A stretch of DNA of 64,000 bases from Pelagibacterium montanilacus. GTDB taxonomy: Bacteria > Pseudomonadota > Alphaproteobacteria > Rhizobiales > Devosiaceae. Made by a program: the position numbers and the translations under genes. Below the pieces are notes generated by a model. The model worked only from the letters and a program-made list of their open reading frames with translations, was not told where the DNA came from and did not search any database. This document shows, in pieces, positions 46,872 through 56,453 of the stretch; within the stretch, counting starts at the first letter, position 1, and each line of letters starts with the position of its first letter. The stretch spans positions 1 to 64,000 of the forward strand of contig NZ_RZMX01000055.1 of assembly GCF_003992665.1 (NCBI RefSeq). Reading direction: 5' to 3'.

Positions 46872-47774
46872 TTACCACGGGCCAAACACCATCATCCGGT
46901 GCGCCGCAGTGCCGGCGTTGACCCCGTCCGCACAGGCCCAGGTCACGCTGTGGGCGCCACGCGTGATGTCTCCGGCAGCAAAGACACCCGGCACGGACGT
47001 CTGCCGGAACTGGTCGGTGACGAGGATCGGTCCCAGCGGACCGTCCTCAAGCGCACAGCCAAGCTGGTTGGCGATATCGCTGTTGAGACTGTAGCGTGGC
47101 CCGACATAGAGAGCATCGAGCCCGATCCGCCGCCCGTCGTCGAGCAGCACCGCATCCAGCGCCGTTCCCTCCCCTTCTAGTCCGACCACACGTCCGGGCT
47201 CAATCACCACGCCACGCGCCTCGAGATCGGAAAAGACTTCCCCCTCCGGCGCGGGCTGCCCATTAAGAAACAGGGTCGTCGGTCCCCATTCGGGAATCAG
47301 CTTGGCCTGATGGAAAGACATGGGCGAACTCGCGAGCACGCCCAGCCGTCCATCGGCAAATTCGAACCCGTGACAATAAGGGCAATGGATCACCGATTGG
47401 CCCCAGCGCGCCGCCAGACCGTCAATTTCGGGAAGGTGATCGCTGATCCCGAAGGCAAGGACCAGCGCCCGCGCGCTGATCGTCTCCCCCGTCCCCAGCG
47501 AAACCGAAAAGCCGCCCTTGATGGGCCCGGCACCCTGCGCATGTCCCGTAATCTCGGCAACCCCGGGATAGGCTCTGAGCTGGGTCCGCCCGCGCTCGAG
47601 AATGGCGTCGGGGGCCACACCGTCGCTGCCCAGAAACCCGTGCGCATGGGTGGCGAAGCGGTTGCGTGGCGCGCCCCCGTCGATGACGCAGACCCGCTTG
47701 CGGGCCCGGGCGAGATAGGTGGCAGCGGCCAGCCCGGCAAAGCTGCCCCCGATGATGACGACGTCATGATCCAT
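46872..47774 (-). CDS. FAD-dependent NAD(P) oxidoreductase (thioredoxin reductase-like)
   Basis: A 300-residue flavin reductase. FAD motif GGSFAGLAAATYLARARKRV at the N-terminus, redox CPYC at 131-134 and the C-terminal PGVFAAGDITRGAHS are as in thioredoxin/alkyl-hydroperoxide reductases. It starts inside the end of the Rrf2 gene (11-base overlap), so it is probably regulated by that gene. Its partner thioredoxin is not in the window. Confidence 0.85.
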   Translation of the reverse strand: MDHDVVIIGGSFAGLAAATYLARARKRVCVIDGGAPRNRFATHAHGFLGSDGVAPDAILERGRTQLRAYPGVAEITGHAQGAGPIKGGFSVSLGTGETISARALVLAFGISDHLPEIDGLAARWGQSVIHCPYCHGFEFADGRLGVLASSPMSFHQAKLIPEWGPTTLFLNGQPAPEGEVFSDLEARGVVIEPGRVVGLEGEGTALDAVLLDDGRRIGLDALYVGPRYSLNSDIANQLGCALEDGPLGPILVTDQFRQTSVPGVFAAGDITRGAHSVTWACADGVNAGTAAHRMMVFGPW

Positions 47775-48228
47775 TGTGCGTATCCTTTATGGAGAGGCTG
47801 CCACGCGCCAGCATCCGGGCGTGGAAATCCCGGCTGAGCGAAGCCAGCGTGACCTCGGAAAAGCGATCGAGAACCAGGGCTTCCGCCGCGCTCATCGTCT
47901 CGTCGAGCGCGGCATTGACCGCCTGCTCGACGAGGCATTGGGGCTGCTCGCTCCTGTTGCCCATGGCGATCAGGGTCGGGCTGCCCAGCGCGCGATAGAC
48001 ATCGGCGAGCGTGATCTCTTCGAGCGGCCGAGCCATCTCCCAGCCCCCGCCATGGCCCTTGGCCGAGCGCACATAGCCCTCTTCGCGCAACCCCGCCATC
48101 AGCCGTCGGATCACGGCCGGATTGGTGCTCATCGCCCGCGCCAGCGTCTCGGAGGTCGCCGGGCCCTCGTGCTCGGCCATGTGCAGGAGCACGTGGAGCA
48201 CGCCTGAAAGTCTGCTGTCCATTTTCAT
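47764..48228 (-). CDS. Rrf2-family transcriptional regulator (YwnA-like)
   Basis: A 154-residue Rrf2 regulator: RLSGVLHVLLHMAEHEGP helix, HTH SETLARAMSTNPAVIRRLM and wing GGGWEMARPLEEITLADVY. A single cysteine (QCLVEQ) means it is not an iron-sulfur form; it resembles the YwnA branch that senses reactive species. It is cotranscribed with a flavin reductase, and its start codon is overlapped by a palindrome (48228-48246), which argues for autoregulation. Confidence 0.88.
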   Translation of the reverse strand: MKMDSRLSGVLHVLLHMAEHEGPATSETLARAMSTNPAVIRRLMAGLREEGYVRSAKGHGGGWEMARPLEEITLADVYRALGSPTLIAMGNRSEQPQCLVEQAVNAALDETMSAAEALVLDRFSEVTLASLSRDFHARMLARGSLSIKDTHNGS

Positions 48229-48246
48229 GTAACTTGTTTAGTTACA
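48228..48246. promoter_or_regulatory. candidate Rrf2 operator
   Basis: A perfect 7-bp inverted repeat TGTAACT-TGTTT-AGTTACA begins at the first base of the Rrf2 start codon. No Shine-Dalgarno site is visible upstream of the ATG, so the operator may cover a leaderless start. Confidence 0.55.
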
Positions 48247-48283
48247 AGATGGCTCCGCTGTCAACATCTCATCGCGTGGGCAC

Positions 48284-48313
48284 GAAAAAAGGCGACCCCG
48301 CAGGGTCGCCTCG
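48284..48313 (-). terminator. intrinsic terminator of the sugar ABC operon
   Basis: On the minus strand: stem AGGCGACCC / GGGTCGCCT with a TGCG loop, then TTTTT. It lies about 140 bases after the substrate-binding protein gene. Confidence 0.85.
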
Positions 48314-48449
48314 AGTTCACAGAGCACGGGGAGGAGTTGATCCCGCGCCGGGGCGGCCGTTCCTCGCGGCCGTCCTGCGGCAGCCCCGCTTCACGCGTAC
48401 CGATCAAAAGTGGCCGCCAGCCGGAAGGGAGTACCGGCGGCCAGTCCGA

Positions 48450-49394
48450 TCAGAACGGAGAGTCGGGGAAGTAGTACTGCTCTGCGTTGTCCTGTGTGAT
48501 GAGCGGCGCGCCCAGAATGTACTCGCCGGTCACCGGGCCGTTGGACATGAAGTGTGCAACCGTCACGTCCATGGCCGTCGCGATCATCGCGGGCGGATAG
48601 AGCACGTTGACCGGGATGAGCTCGGAGCCTTCCATGATCATGGCGATGACTTCCTTCATGCCCGCGCCGCCCACGATGAACATCTCGTCCTCGCGGCCAG
48701 CCTGCCGGACGGCTTCCATCACGCCGATGGCGATGTCGTCGTCCTGGGCCCACACGCCGTCGATATCGGGAAAGCGCGACAGGAAGTCCTGCATGACCTC
48801 GAACCCGTCGTCGCGGTTCCAGTTGGCGTGCGCGTCGTCGAGCACGTTGATGCCCGATCCCTCGATGGTGTCGATGAAGGCATTGAAGCGTTCGTCGTCG
48901 ATCACGGTCGGAATGCCGCGCAGGATCACGATGTTATCGCCGTCACCCAGACGGGTCAGGAAGTATTCGCCCGAGACGCGGCCCAGTTCGGGGTTGTTGC
49001 CCGCCACATAGACGTCCTCGATGCCCTCCTGGGAGAGACCGCGGTCAACGACCGTGACGAACACGCCGGAATCCTTGACCTGACGGACCGGATCGGTCAG
49101 CGGCTCGGATTCGAACGGCAGCACGACCAGAGCGTCGATGTCGTGGATCGAAACCAGATCCTCGAGATCGTTGGCCTGCTGAGCCGGGCCGTCTGCCGTC
49201 ACGAGAACGATGTTGAGGTCCGGATACTGCTCCTGCAGGCGCTGCTGAGCCTGCTCGGCGTGCCAGTTCAGGCCACCGGCCCAGCCATGGGTCGCGGCCG
49301 GGATCGAAACACCGATCGTCTGGGCCTGGGCAGCGCCGGTCAGCGCAAGCGCCGTACCCGCTGCGAGGGCCGCCAGTTTGGTTGAAAATCGCAT
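48450..49394 (-). CDS. sugar ABC transporter substrate-binding protein (RbsB-like)
   Basis: A 314-residue periplasmic binding protein with signal peptide (LAALAAGTALALTGAAQAQ) and type I fold; YPDLNIVLVTADGPAQQAND and HDIDALVVLPFESEP are class-typical. It is the last gene of the minus-strand transporter operon with the ATPase and permease. The ligand is a pentose or similar by family; not resolved. Confidence 0.85.
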   Translation of the reverse strand: MRFSTKLAALAAGTALALTGAAQAQTIGVSIPAATHGWAGGLNWHAEQAQQRLQEQYPDLNIVLVTADGPAQQANDLEDLVSIHDIDALVVLPFESEPLTDPVRQVKDSGVFVTVVDRGLSQEGIEDVYVAGNNPELGRVSGEYFLTRLGDGDNIVILRGIPTVIDDERFNAFIDTIEGSGINVLDDAHANWNRDDGFEVMQDFLSRFPDIDGVWAQDDDIAIGVMEAVRQAGREDEMFIVGGAGMKEVIAMIMEGSELIPVNVLYPPAMIATAMDVTVAHFMSNGPVTGEYILGAPLITQDNAEQYYFPDSPF

Positions 49395-49478
49395 GTGAGT
49401 TAAGTCCTCCTGGTCTGTGTGCGAGCCCTTTGGTCGGGCCGCTCCTCCTCCAGCGTCCGGGTCTTCCGCCCGCTGGTG

Positions 49479-50516
49479 TTACGCTCCGGTCTTCCGGCCC
49501 CTGAACAGGGACAGGCCGGCCAGATTTCCCCGTTGCAGCCACACGGCCGCAATGATGATGACGCCCTGAACCGCACCGTTGAGATAGTTGGAAATCACGT
49601 CGGTGAGGTTGAGGATGTTTCCGATGGTGGTGAGCATGATCGCGCCCACCACGGTGCCCCCGATCCGGCCGTAGCCGCCCTTGAGCATGGTGCCCCCGAT
49701 GATCACCGCGGCGATCGCCTCGAGTTCCCAGAGCACGCCCGTCGAGGATGAAGCCGACCCCAGCCGCGGCACGTAGATGATGGTCGCCACCGAAACGCAG
49801 ATCCCCTGGATCACGTAGGTCAGCGTCCGGACCCGGTCGACCTTGATCGCCGAGTAGCGCGCCACGACCTCGTTGGATCCGATCGCCATGCAATAGCGTC
49901 CGAATGCAGTGCGGTTGAGCAGCACCCAGCCAATGACCGAGATGACCGCAAAGACCAGCACCGGCACGGGCACGCCCAGCACGGAGTCGTAATAGATCGG
50001 CCGATAGACGCCGCGCACCTCGAAATCGAGCGAGAGCGTGCCCCCATTGGCGAAATAGGTCACCAGCGAGCGATAGATGCCCATCGTGCCCAAGGTCACG
50101 ATGAAGGCCTCGATCCGCCCCTTGGTGATCATCACCCCGTTGAGCAGGCCCGCGAGCAGCCCGAGCAGCAGCGAGGCCGCGCACCCGATCACCACCGTCT
50201 GCACCCCGATCCCGAAGGTCTCGAGGCTTGCATTCATCGCAATGATCATCAGCCCCGAGATCACCGCCGCCATCGAGCCCACCGAGAGATCGATGCCCCC
50301 CGCCGTGATCACGAAGGTCGCGCCCACGGCAATGATGCCGATGAAGGCGGACCGCGTCAGCAGATTGGTTACATTGCCTTCCGAGACGAAGGCGGGATTG
50401 AGCAGGAACCCGAAGATGCACAGCGCGATCAGCGCCAGCAGCGGGCCCATGGTGTGAAAATCGATCGCAAAGCGGCGGCGTGCTGGCCGCACGCCCTCAT
50501 GCGCTTGCTCGGTCAT
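49479..50516 (-). CDS. sugar ABC transporter permease (RbsC/XylH-like)
   Basis: A 345-residue membrane permease with about ten helices. It has the family motif [16 protein letters not shown] and a C-terminal [14 protein letters not shown] segment. ATG 50516 (MTEQAHEG) has GGGAGAG upstream and lies inside the ATPase 3' end (20-base overlap). Confidence 0.88.
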   Translation of the reverse strand: MTEQAHEGVRPARRRFAIDFHTMGPLLALIALCIFGFLLNPAFVSEGNVTNLLTRSAFIGIIAVGATFVITAGGIDLSVGSMAAVISGLMIIAMNASLETFGIGVQTVVIGCAASLLLGLLAGLLNGVMITKGRIEAFIVTLGTMGIYRSLVTYFANGGTLSLDFEVRGVYRPIYYDSVLGVPVPVLVFAVISVIGWVLLNRTAFGRYCMAIGSNEVVARYSAIKVDRVRTLTYVIQGICVSVATIIYVPRLGSASSSTGVLWELEAIAAVIIGGTMLKGGYGRIGGTVVGAIMLTTIGNILNLTDVISNYLNGAVQGVIIIAAVWLQRGNLAGLSLFRGRKTGA

Positions 50517-52038
50517 GTCTGCTCTCTCCCTTGAGACCGGCGGCATAGCGCATGATCTCGGCCTCGTTGATGTCCGCGCCCTCGAGCGTGCCCGTCTTGC
50601 GCCCTTCGCGCATCACGACCACCCGATGGGAAAGCCCGATCACCTCCTGCATCTCCGAGGAGACCACGATGATCGACTTGCCCTCTTTGGCGAGCGCGGC
50701 GATGATGTGATAGATTTGTTGCTTGGTGCCCACGTCGATGCCGCGCGTGGGCTCGTCGATGATGATGATCTCGGGTTCCGATTCCATCGCCTTGCCCAGC
50801 ATCAGCTTCTGCTGGTTGCCGCCCGATAGCTGCCCCACCTTCACCGAGGCGTCGCGAGCCCGGATGTCGAAGCGGCGCGTGGCCCGATCCATGGCCTCCA
50901 CTTCGCTCGATTCCACCAGAAAGCCATGCCGCATGTGGCGGTAGAGCGTCAAAAGGGTGAGGTTTGGCTGCAAGCCCACATTGAGAAGCAGCCCCCGCCC
51001 CTTGCGGTCCTTGGTCATGTAGACCATGCCCGATTTCACCGCCTGCCCGATCGAGGTGAAACTGACCGGTTCGCCCTTAAGGCGCACCGTGCCGGACCGG
51101 CGCTGCTCGAGCCCCACGATCGCTTCCATGACGGCCGTCCGTCCCGATCCGATCAGCCCGGCGAATCCCACGATTTCGCCGCGCCTGAGCGAAAAGCTCA
51201 CATCGCGAATACCGGGGCCCTCGAGGCCCTCGACCTCGAGCACCAGATCGGCGTCCACGTCGGGCTCGTGCTTGGGCGGATAAAGGTTGGAAAGCTCGCG
51301 CCCCACCATCATCTCGGCGAGCACGTCGGCGCTTACATCGGCCTTGTCCACGGTCGCGATGTGCTGGCCGTCGCGCAGCACCGTGATGCGGTCCGACAGC
51401 GCCATGACCTCGTCGAGCTTGTGCGAGATGAAGACGATGGCCACGCCCTGGGCCTTGAGCCTTGCGACCTGCTCGAAGAAATACTCGGTTTCCGCCGGGG
51501 TCAGCACGGCTGTAGGCTCGTCCATGATCAGAACGCGCGCTTCGCGGCTGATGGCCTTGGCGATTTCCACCATCTGCTTGTCGGCCACCGAAAGCGTATT
51601 GATGCGCGCGGCAGGATCGATCTTGACGTGCAGGCTGTCGAGAATGCGCTGCGCCTCGACCTCCATGTCATTGCGGCGCAGGAACCCGAACCGCGTCCAT
51701 TCGCGACCCAGGAATATGCTCTCGCTCACCGTCAGGTGCTCGGCGAGGTTCAACTCCTGATGGATGACCACGATGCCGATATTCTCGGCCTCGCCATTGG
51801 GCGGCAGAAACGTGGGCTGGCCATTGAGCATGACCGTCCCGGAGCTGGGACGCTCGAGCCCTGAGAGAATCTTGACCAGCGTGGACTTGCCCGCGCCGTT
51901 CTCCCCGATCAGTGCATGCGCTTCGCCGGCGCGGATATCGAAATCCACGCTGAACAGCACCGGCACCTCCCCGAAACTCTTGGAGATGCGACTGGCCGCA
52001 AGAATGTGCGCATCCGCGCGCGTCTCGGCCGAAGCCAT
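50497..52038 (-). CDS. sugar ABC transporter ATP-binding protein (RbsA/XylG-like)
   Basis: A 513-residue tandem ABC ATPase. First domain: [17 protein letters not shown]-loop region, [28 protein letters not shown]. Second: the degenerate Walker [28 protein letters not shown] and [15 protein letters not shown] 52038 has GGGAGGA upstream. It is the first gene of the operon, divergent from lacI-like 52218 with two operator sites between them. Confidence 0.88.
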   Translation of the reverse strand: MASAETRADAHILAASRISKSFGEVPVLFSVDFDIRAGEAHALIGENGAGKSTLVKILSGLERPSSGTVMLNGQPTFLPPNGEAENIGIVVIHQELNLAEHLTVSESIFLGREWTRFGFLRRNDMEVEAQRILDSLHVKIDPAARINTLSVADKQMVEIAKAISREARVLIMDEPTAVLTPAETEYFFEQVARLKAQGVAIVFISHKLDEVMALSDRITVLRDGQHIATVDKADVSADVLAEMMVGRELSNLYPPKHEPDVDADLVLEVEGLEGPGIRDVSFSLRRGEIVGFAGLIGSGRTAVMEAIVGLEQRRSGTVRLKGEPVSFTSIGQAVKSGMVYMTKDRKGRGLLLNVGLQPNLTLLTLYRHMRHGFLVESSEVEAMDRATRRFDIRARDASVKVGQLSGGNQQKLMLGKAMESEPEIIIIDEPTRGIDVGTKQQIYHIIAALAKEGKSIIVVSSEMQEVIGLSHRVVVMREGRKTGTLEGADINEAEIMRYAAGLKGESRHDRASA

Positions 52039-52099
52039 CGCGCATCCTCCCTCTAGAGCGCCGGCAATTTCGCCTCGCGCATCCCCCATTTGATGCTGG

Positions 52100-52134
52100 T
52101 GTAAACCTTTTCATAAATCATGTAAAGGTTTACA
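52100..52134. promoter_or_regulatory. tandem LacI-type operators
   Basis: Two 14-bp sites: TGTAAACCTTTTCA (52100-52113) and TGTAAAGGTTTACA (52121-52134). The second is palindromic but for its two central bases, and its reverse complement matches the first at 13 of 14 positions. The centres are 21 bp apart, about two helical turns. The sites lie between the divergent LacI gene and transporter operon. Confidence 0.7.
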
Positions 52135-52217
52135 TCGGCGCCAATGTGTATAAATCTCGCTACGCATTCCGGCGCCGAGCACGACCCGGATTCGGCATTC
52201 TGGGAGGACCGCCGGGC

Positions 52218-53231
52218 TTGGCCAAGCCAGCGACAATAGAAGACGTCGCGTCCCTCGCGGGGGTATCGATCGCGACCGTCAGCCGTGCTTTGAACGAGCC
52301 CGGCAAGGTGGCCGACACCACGAGGCGCAAGGTCATCGCGGCCGTGGCCCAGACTGGCTATACGACCAATGCCATGGCGCGCAATCTGCGCACCCGCAAA
52401 TCCAACATGATCCTGATTCTCGCTCCCGACGTGGGCGACCCCAACTTCTCCAACATTCTCGTGGGGCTCGAGACCGCGGCCAGCAAGCGCGGCTACGGCA
52501 TTCTCATTGGCAACACCCAGAACGACCCGTCGCGCGAAACCGACTATCTGCGTTTTATCAGCTCCAACCAGGCCGACGGGCTCATCCTGCTGACCGGCCA
52601 TCTGCCCTTCGGCCTCGCCGCCCAGAAGCCCGCCGTCCGCCTGCCGCCGATCGTGGCCGTCAACGAGCCCCTGCCCGATGCCGATATCCCCTTCGTGGGG
52701 GTGGACAATGTCGAAGGGGTGCGCACCGCTGCCGAGCATCTCATCAGCCAGGGCCATACCCGCATCGCCTTCCTGGGCAGGGGGGCAAGCGCCATCGCGC
52801 GCATGCGCGAAGCGGGATACCGCAAGGCTATGGAGGGGGCGGGGCTTAGGATCGATCCGAGCTTCGTGCTCGAATGCGAGGGCACGACCGAGGGCGGGCG
52901 GGGTGCGGTCGAGCGCATGTTCGTGCGTGACCGGCTCCCCTCGGCGTTCCTGTGCGTCAACGACGCCGCGGCGCTCGGGGTCATCATCTCGCTGAGCGCA
53001 CGCGGCTACCAGCTTCCCCGGGATTTCTCGGTCATGGGGTTCGACGACATCAGCTATGCCAGCTTCGTCACGCCCCCGCTCACCACGATGAAACAGCCGC
53101 GCCATGATATTGGCGCGGCCAGTATGGATCTTCTGCTCACCATGCTCGAAGGCATCGAGCCCAGATCACGGCAGGTCCTGCTCCGCGCCGATCTGATCCT
53201 GCGCAATTCTGTGGCCATGCATCGGCGCTAG
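52218..53231 (+). CDS. LacI-family transcriptional regulator
   Basis: A 337-residue regulator. The HTH is PATIEDVASLAGVSIATVSR; a hinge (GYTTNAMARNLRTRKSNMIL) and a periplasmic-binding-type sensor domain (VNEPLPDADIPFVGVDN, FLCVNDAAALGVI) follow. The likely start is TTG 52218, with GGGAGG about 11 bases upstream; the first ATG adds 24 residues upstream of the HTH. It probably represses the divergent sugar transporter and itself, via the two operators at 52100-52134. The TAG stop is formed by repeat copy 6. Confidence 0.88.
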   Translation: MAKPATIEDVASLAGVSIATVSRALNEPGKVADTTRRKVIAAVAQTGYTTNAMARNLRTRKSNMILILAPDVGDPNFSNILVGLETAASKRGYGILIGNTQNDPSRETDYLRFISSNQADGLILLTGHLPFGLAAQKPAVRLPPIVAVNEPLPDADIPFVGVDNVEGVRTAAEHLISQGHTRIAFLGRGASAIARMREAGYRKAMEGAGLRIDPSFVLECEGTTEGGRGAVERMFVRDRLPSAFLCVNDAAALGVIISLSARGYQLPRDFSVMGFDDISYASFVTPPLTTMKQPRHDIGAASMDLLLTMLEGIEPRSRQVLLRADLILRNSVAMHRR

Positions 53232-53287
53232 AGCGCTTACTGGGAAAGTGAAAACACTTTTCCTGTTCGGAAACGCGCCAGATCAGG
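53229..53287. repeat. interspersed palindromic repeat, copy 6 (short)
   Basis: TAGAGCGCTTACTGGGAAAGTG, then ACACTTTTCC, CTGTTCGGAAACGCG and CCAGATCAGGA. It has the first half only; the terminal hairpin is missing. The first three bases supply the stop codon of the LacI gene. Confidence 0.65.
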
Positions 53288-53298
53288 ACCGGGCGCGG

Positions 53299-53559
53299 CT
53301 ATTCGCCTTCCACGGGCACCGGCACCGCCGCGTCGTCGGGATTGGAGGCAGGCGAACCGGCGGGCGCCGTCTCATCCAGGGTCTCGCCCGATTCGATGGT
53401 GGTTTCGGTCTCGGGCGTCACGGCGCTGTTGTACCAGAGCGCCACTGCAAAGCCGATCGCCACCAGCACGATGCCGATGATGAGCACGCGCAGGTTCATC
53501 TTGCGGCTGTTGCCTTGCCGCACCTCAGTTTTGGTCAGATCGGGCTTGTCGTCGGTCAT
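53299..53559 (-). CDS. small membrane protein with acidic tail
   Basis: An 86-residue protein: a charged N-terminus (TDDKPDLTKTEVRQGNSRK), one membrane helix (LRVLIIGIVLVAIGFAVALWY) and an acidic, proline- and alanine-rich C-terminus. No family is recognised. A terminator-like hairpin lies just upstream on the same strand. Confidence 0.6.
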   Translation of the reverse strand: MTDDKPDLTKTEVRQGNSRKMNLRVLIIGIVLVAIGFAVALWYNSAVTPETETTIESGETLDETAPAGSPASNPDDAAVPVPVEGE

Positions 53560-53584
53560 CTCAAATCCTTGTTTCTAAAACATC

Positions 53585-53609
53585 AAAAAAACCCGCGATC
53601 GGCTCGCGG
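53585..53609 (-). terminator. orphan intrinsic terminator, minus strand
   Basis: On the minus strand: stem CCGCGA / TCGCGG with a 5-base loop, followed by a run of seven T. It sits 26 bases upstream of the small membrane gene; no recognised minus-strand gene lies immediately to its right. It could be an attenuator of that gene or the end of a small RNA. Confidence 0.6.
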
Positions 53610-53793
53610 TCAGCCTCATAAAACGCATCCGGTCCCCGATCTGTTCCAGCGCCTCGCCCCAATGATGCGGACATCCATTGCCTCAAAAACAGGCAGGCTC
53701 GGAAAAGCGTTTAGTTTGCGGCCAATCCCGCTTGCGTCCGCCCAATTGTGACGACATAGTGTTTTTGTCCATTTGGTCCAATTTTGGCGCGCC

Positions 53794-55335
53794 ATGACCC
53801 CGACCGGTCCCGACATGCTTCTATCGTTAAGGGGACTGAGCAAGTCCTTCGGGACATTCAAGGCCAACGACGCTGTCGATCTCGACATTCGCCCTGGCGA
53901 GATTCACGCCCTACTGGGCGAGAACGGTGCGGGCAAATCCACCTTCGTCAAGATGCTCTACGGAGCGCTCCAGCCCGATGCGGGCGAAATCGCCTGGCGC
54001 GGCACCCCCGTCGCCATCCCCAGCCCGGCCCATGCGCGCCAGCTGGGGATCGGCATGGTGTTCCAGCACTTCTCGCTGTTTGAAGCGCTGACTGTGGCCG
54101 AAAACGTCGCGGTCGCCTTGCCCGGCGACATTCCCTTGCGCAAGATCGCCAGCGATCTCGAACAGGTTTCGCGCGCTTATGGGCTGCCGCTCAGGGCCAA
54201 TGCCCGGGTCTACGATCTGTCGGTCGGCCAGCGCCAGCGCATCGAGATCGTGCGCTGCCTGCTTCAGGAGCCGGACCTCGTCATCATGGACGAGCCCACT
54301 TCGGTGCTCACCCCGCAGGAATGCGAGGATCTGTTCGGCGTCCTGCGCAAGCTCGCCTCCGAAGGCAAGGCCATCCTCTATATCTCCCACAAGCTCGAGG
54401 AAGTGCGCGCCCTGTGCGAGCGCGCCACCATCCTGCGCCACGGCAAGGTCGTGGGATCGTGCATCCCCAGGGACGAAACCGCCGGCTCGATTGCCCGGAT
54501 GATGGTGGGGGCCGACATCCACGAGGTGCGGCACGCCCGCGCCGAGATCGACCGGTCCGCCCCCCTGCTCTCGGTCAATGGCTTGTCGCTGCCCCCGCGC
54601 GACACCTTCGCAACCGCCCTTAAACGCATCAGTTTCGATCTCTACCCCGGCGAGATCGCCGGCATTGCCGGGATCGCGGGCAACGGGCAGAGCGAGTTGT
54701 TCGACGTCCTCTCGGGCGAAGAGACCGTCGCACGGGCCGACACGGTCAGCCTGCTCGGCGAGCCCGTGGGCACCCGCGACATCGCCGCGCGCCGGGCCAT
54801 GGGCGCGGTCTTTATTTCCGAAGAGCGGCTGGGCCATGCCACGGTGCCCACCCTTGCCCTCTCCGAGAATGTCTTTCTCACCCGCCATTCGGTGAACCCC
54901 GGCCTGAGGCGGGGCCAGTTGCTTGACCGCGCCGCCGCACGGCGCGAGCTGGACCGGATCACCGAAACGATGGACGTGCGCAAGAGCGCGCCCGATCCGG
55001 CAGCCCAGTCCCTATCGGGTGGCAATCTGCAAAAGTTCATCGTCGGGCGCGAAGTGCTCGACGCCCCGAAAGTGATCGTGGTCAACCAGCCGACATGGGG
55101 CGTGGACGCGGGCTCGGCCGCCAGCATCCGCCAGACCCTGATCGATCTCGCCGCCGGCGGCGCTGCCGTGCTCGTGATCAGCCAGGACCTCGACGAGCTC
55201 TTCGAGATCGCCGACACGCTCGCGGCCATCGCCGAAGGCCATCTCTCGCCCTTCGTCCCCGCCTCCCAGACCGACCGCAACGCCATCGGGCTGAAGATGT
55301 CCGGGGTCGCCGGCGAGGAGCATCGCGCCTCATGA
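53794..55335 (+). CDS. nucleoside ABC transporter ATP-binding protein (BMP-type operon)
   Basis: A 513-residue tandem ABC ATPase. First domain: [46 protein letters not shown]. Second: GIAGNGQSELFDVLSG, LSGGNLQKFIVGREVL and a changed Walker B, IVVNQPTWGVDAG. It is first of four transporter genes with two permeases and a Bmp-family binding protein. ATG 53794 is used; ATG 53815 is possible. A TTGGTCCAA palindrome lies at 53773-53781. Confidence 0.85.
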   Translation: MTPTGPDMLLSLRGLSKSFGTFKANDAVDLDIRPGEIHALLGENGAGKSTFVKMLYGALQPDAGEIAWRGTPVAIPSPAHARQLGIGMVFQHFSLFEALTVAENVAVALPGDIPLRKIASDLEQVSRAYGLPLRANARVYDLSVGQRQRIEIVRCLLQEPDLVIMDEPTSVLTPQECEDLFGVLRKLASEGKAILYISHKLEEVRALCERATILRHGKVVGSCIPRDETAGSIARMMVGADIHEVRHARAEIDRSAPLLSVNGLSLPPRDTFATALKRISFDLYPGEIAGIAGIAGNGQSELFDVLSGEETVARADTVSLLGEPVGTRDIAARRAMGAVFISEERLGHATVPTLALSENVFLTRHSVNPGLRRGQLLDRAAARRELDRITETMDVRKSAPDPAAQSLSGGNLQKFIVGREVLDAPKVIVVNQPTWGVDAGSAASIRQTLIDLAAGGAAVLVISQDLDELFEIADTLAAIAEGHLSPFVPASQTDRNAIGLKMSGVAGEEHRAS

Positions 55336-56450
55336 TCCGCATCGAGCTGCACAGGCGGTCCAGCCCGTCCGCAACGCTGCGCCTGCTCTCGCCGGTGATC
55401 GGCCTGGCGCTCGCGGTCATCACCGGTGCGATCATGTTCTCGCTCATGGGCAAGAACCCCGCCACGGCCCTCTATATCTACTTCATCGAACCCTTGACCG
55501 AAGCCTGGTCGGTCCACGAATTGCTCATCAAGGCCGCGCCGCTGATCCTGATGGGGGCCGGGCTTTCGATCTGTTATCTCTCCAACAACTGGAATATCGG
55601 GGCCGAAGGCCAGTTCATCATGGGCGCGCTCGCCGGCTCGATCTTCCCGGTGCTCTTTACCGACTTCCAGAACCCTCTCGTGCTGCCGCTCATGATCGGC
55701 TTTGCCATGGTCGGCGGCGCGCTCTGGGCCGGCATTCCCGCCCTGCTCAAGGCCCGGTTCAACACCAACGAAATTCTCGTCAGCCTGATGCTCGTCTATA
55801 TCGCGGAGCGGGTGCTCGACTATCTCGTGCGCGGCCCCTGGCGTAATCCGGGCGGCATGAACTTCCCCGAATCCGTGCGTTTCCACGACTTCGCCCGCAT
55901 GCCCGAAATCCTGCCCGCCGACGGAAGGGCCAATATCGGCATCATCATCGCGATCGTGGTGGCCGTCGCCCTGTGGTTCATGCTCAGCCGCACGCTCAAG
56001 GGCTTCGAGATCCGCGTGCTGGGCACCAGCCCCCGGGCCGGGCGCTTCGCCGGCTTCTCGTCGCGCGGCATGGTGTTCTTCTCATTCCTCATCGCTGGCG
56101 CCTGCGCCGGGCTCGCCGGGATCATCGAAGTCGCCGGCGCCTCCGCGCAGCTCCGCCCCATCATCTCGCCCGGCTACGGGTTCACCGCCATCATCGTGGC
56201 CTTTCTCGGGCGCCTCAATCCGCTCGGCGCGATCCTTGCCGGCTTCATCCTCGCACTCACCTATCTCGGCGGGGAAGCCGCGCAGATTTCGTTGCAGGTT
56301 TCAGACAAGGTCTCCCGCGTTTTCCAGGGCGCCCTGCTGCTCTACATCCTCGCCGCAGATACGCTCGTCCACTACCGCATCCGCATTGCCGCGCGGCCCC
56401 GGGCCGACAAGCCCGATGTCCCGCGCCAGACGTCGGAAAAGGGAGCCTGA
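55332..56450 (+). CDS. nucleoside ABC transporter permease 1
   Basis: A 372-residue membrane protein with about ten helices. Family segments: AAPLILMGAGLSICYLSNNWN, NIGAEGQFIMGALAGS and FNTNEILVSLMLVYIAE. The ATG overlaps the ATPase stop (ATGA). It belongs with the next gene as a permease pair. Confidence 0.9.
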   Translation: MIRIELHRRSSPSATLRLLSPVIGLALAVITGAIMFSLMGKNPATALYIYFIEPLTEAWSVHELLIKAAPLILMGAGLSICYLSNNWNIGAEGQFIMGALAGSIFPVLFTDFQNPLVLPLMIGFAMVGGALWAGIPALLKARFNTNEILVSLMLVYIAERVLDYLVRGPWRNPGGMNFPESVRFHDFARMPEILPADGRANIGIIIAIVVAVALWFMLSRTLKGFEIRVLGTSPRAGRFAGFSSRGMVFFSFLIAGACAGLAGIIEVAGASAQLRPIISPGYGFTAIIVAFLGRLNPLGAILAGFILALTYLGGEAAQISLQVSDKVSRVFQGALLLYILAADTLVHYRIRIAARPRADKPDVPRQTSEKGA

Positions 56451-56453
56451 GCA

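Noticed and set aside
52053-52060. CTAGAGCG motif ahead of the sugar ABC ATPase start
   Set aside because: It looks like the tip of the interspersed repeat, but nothing else of the element follows, so it is treated as chance.
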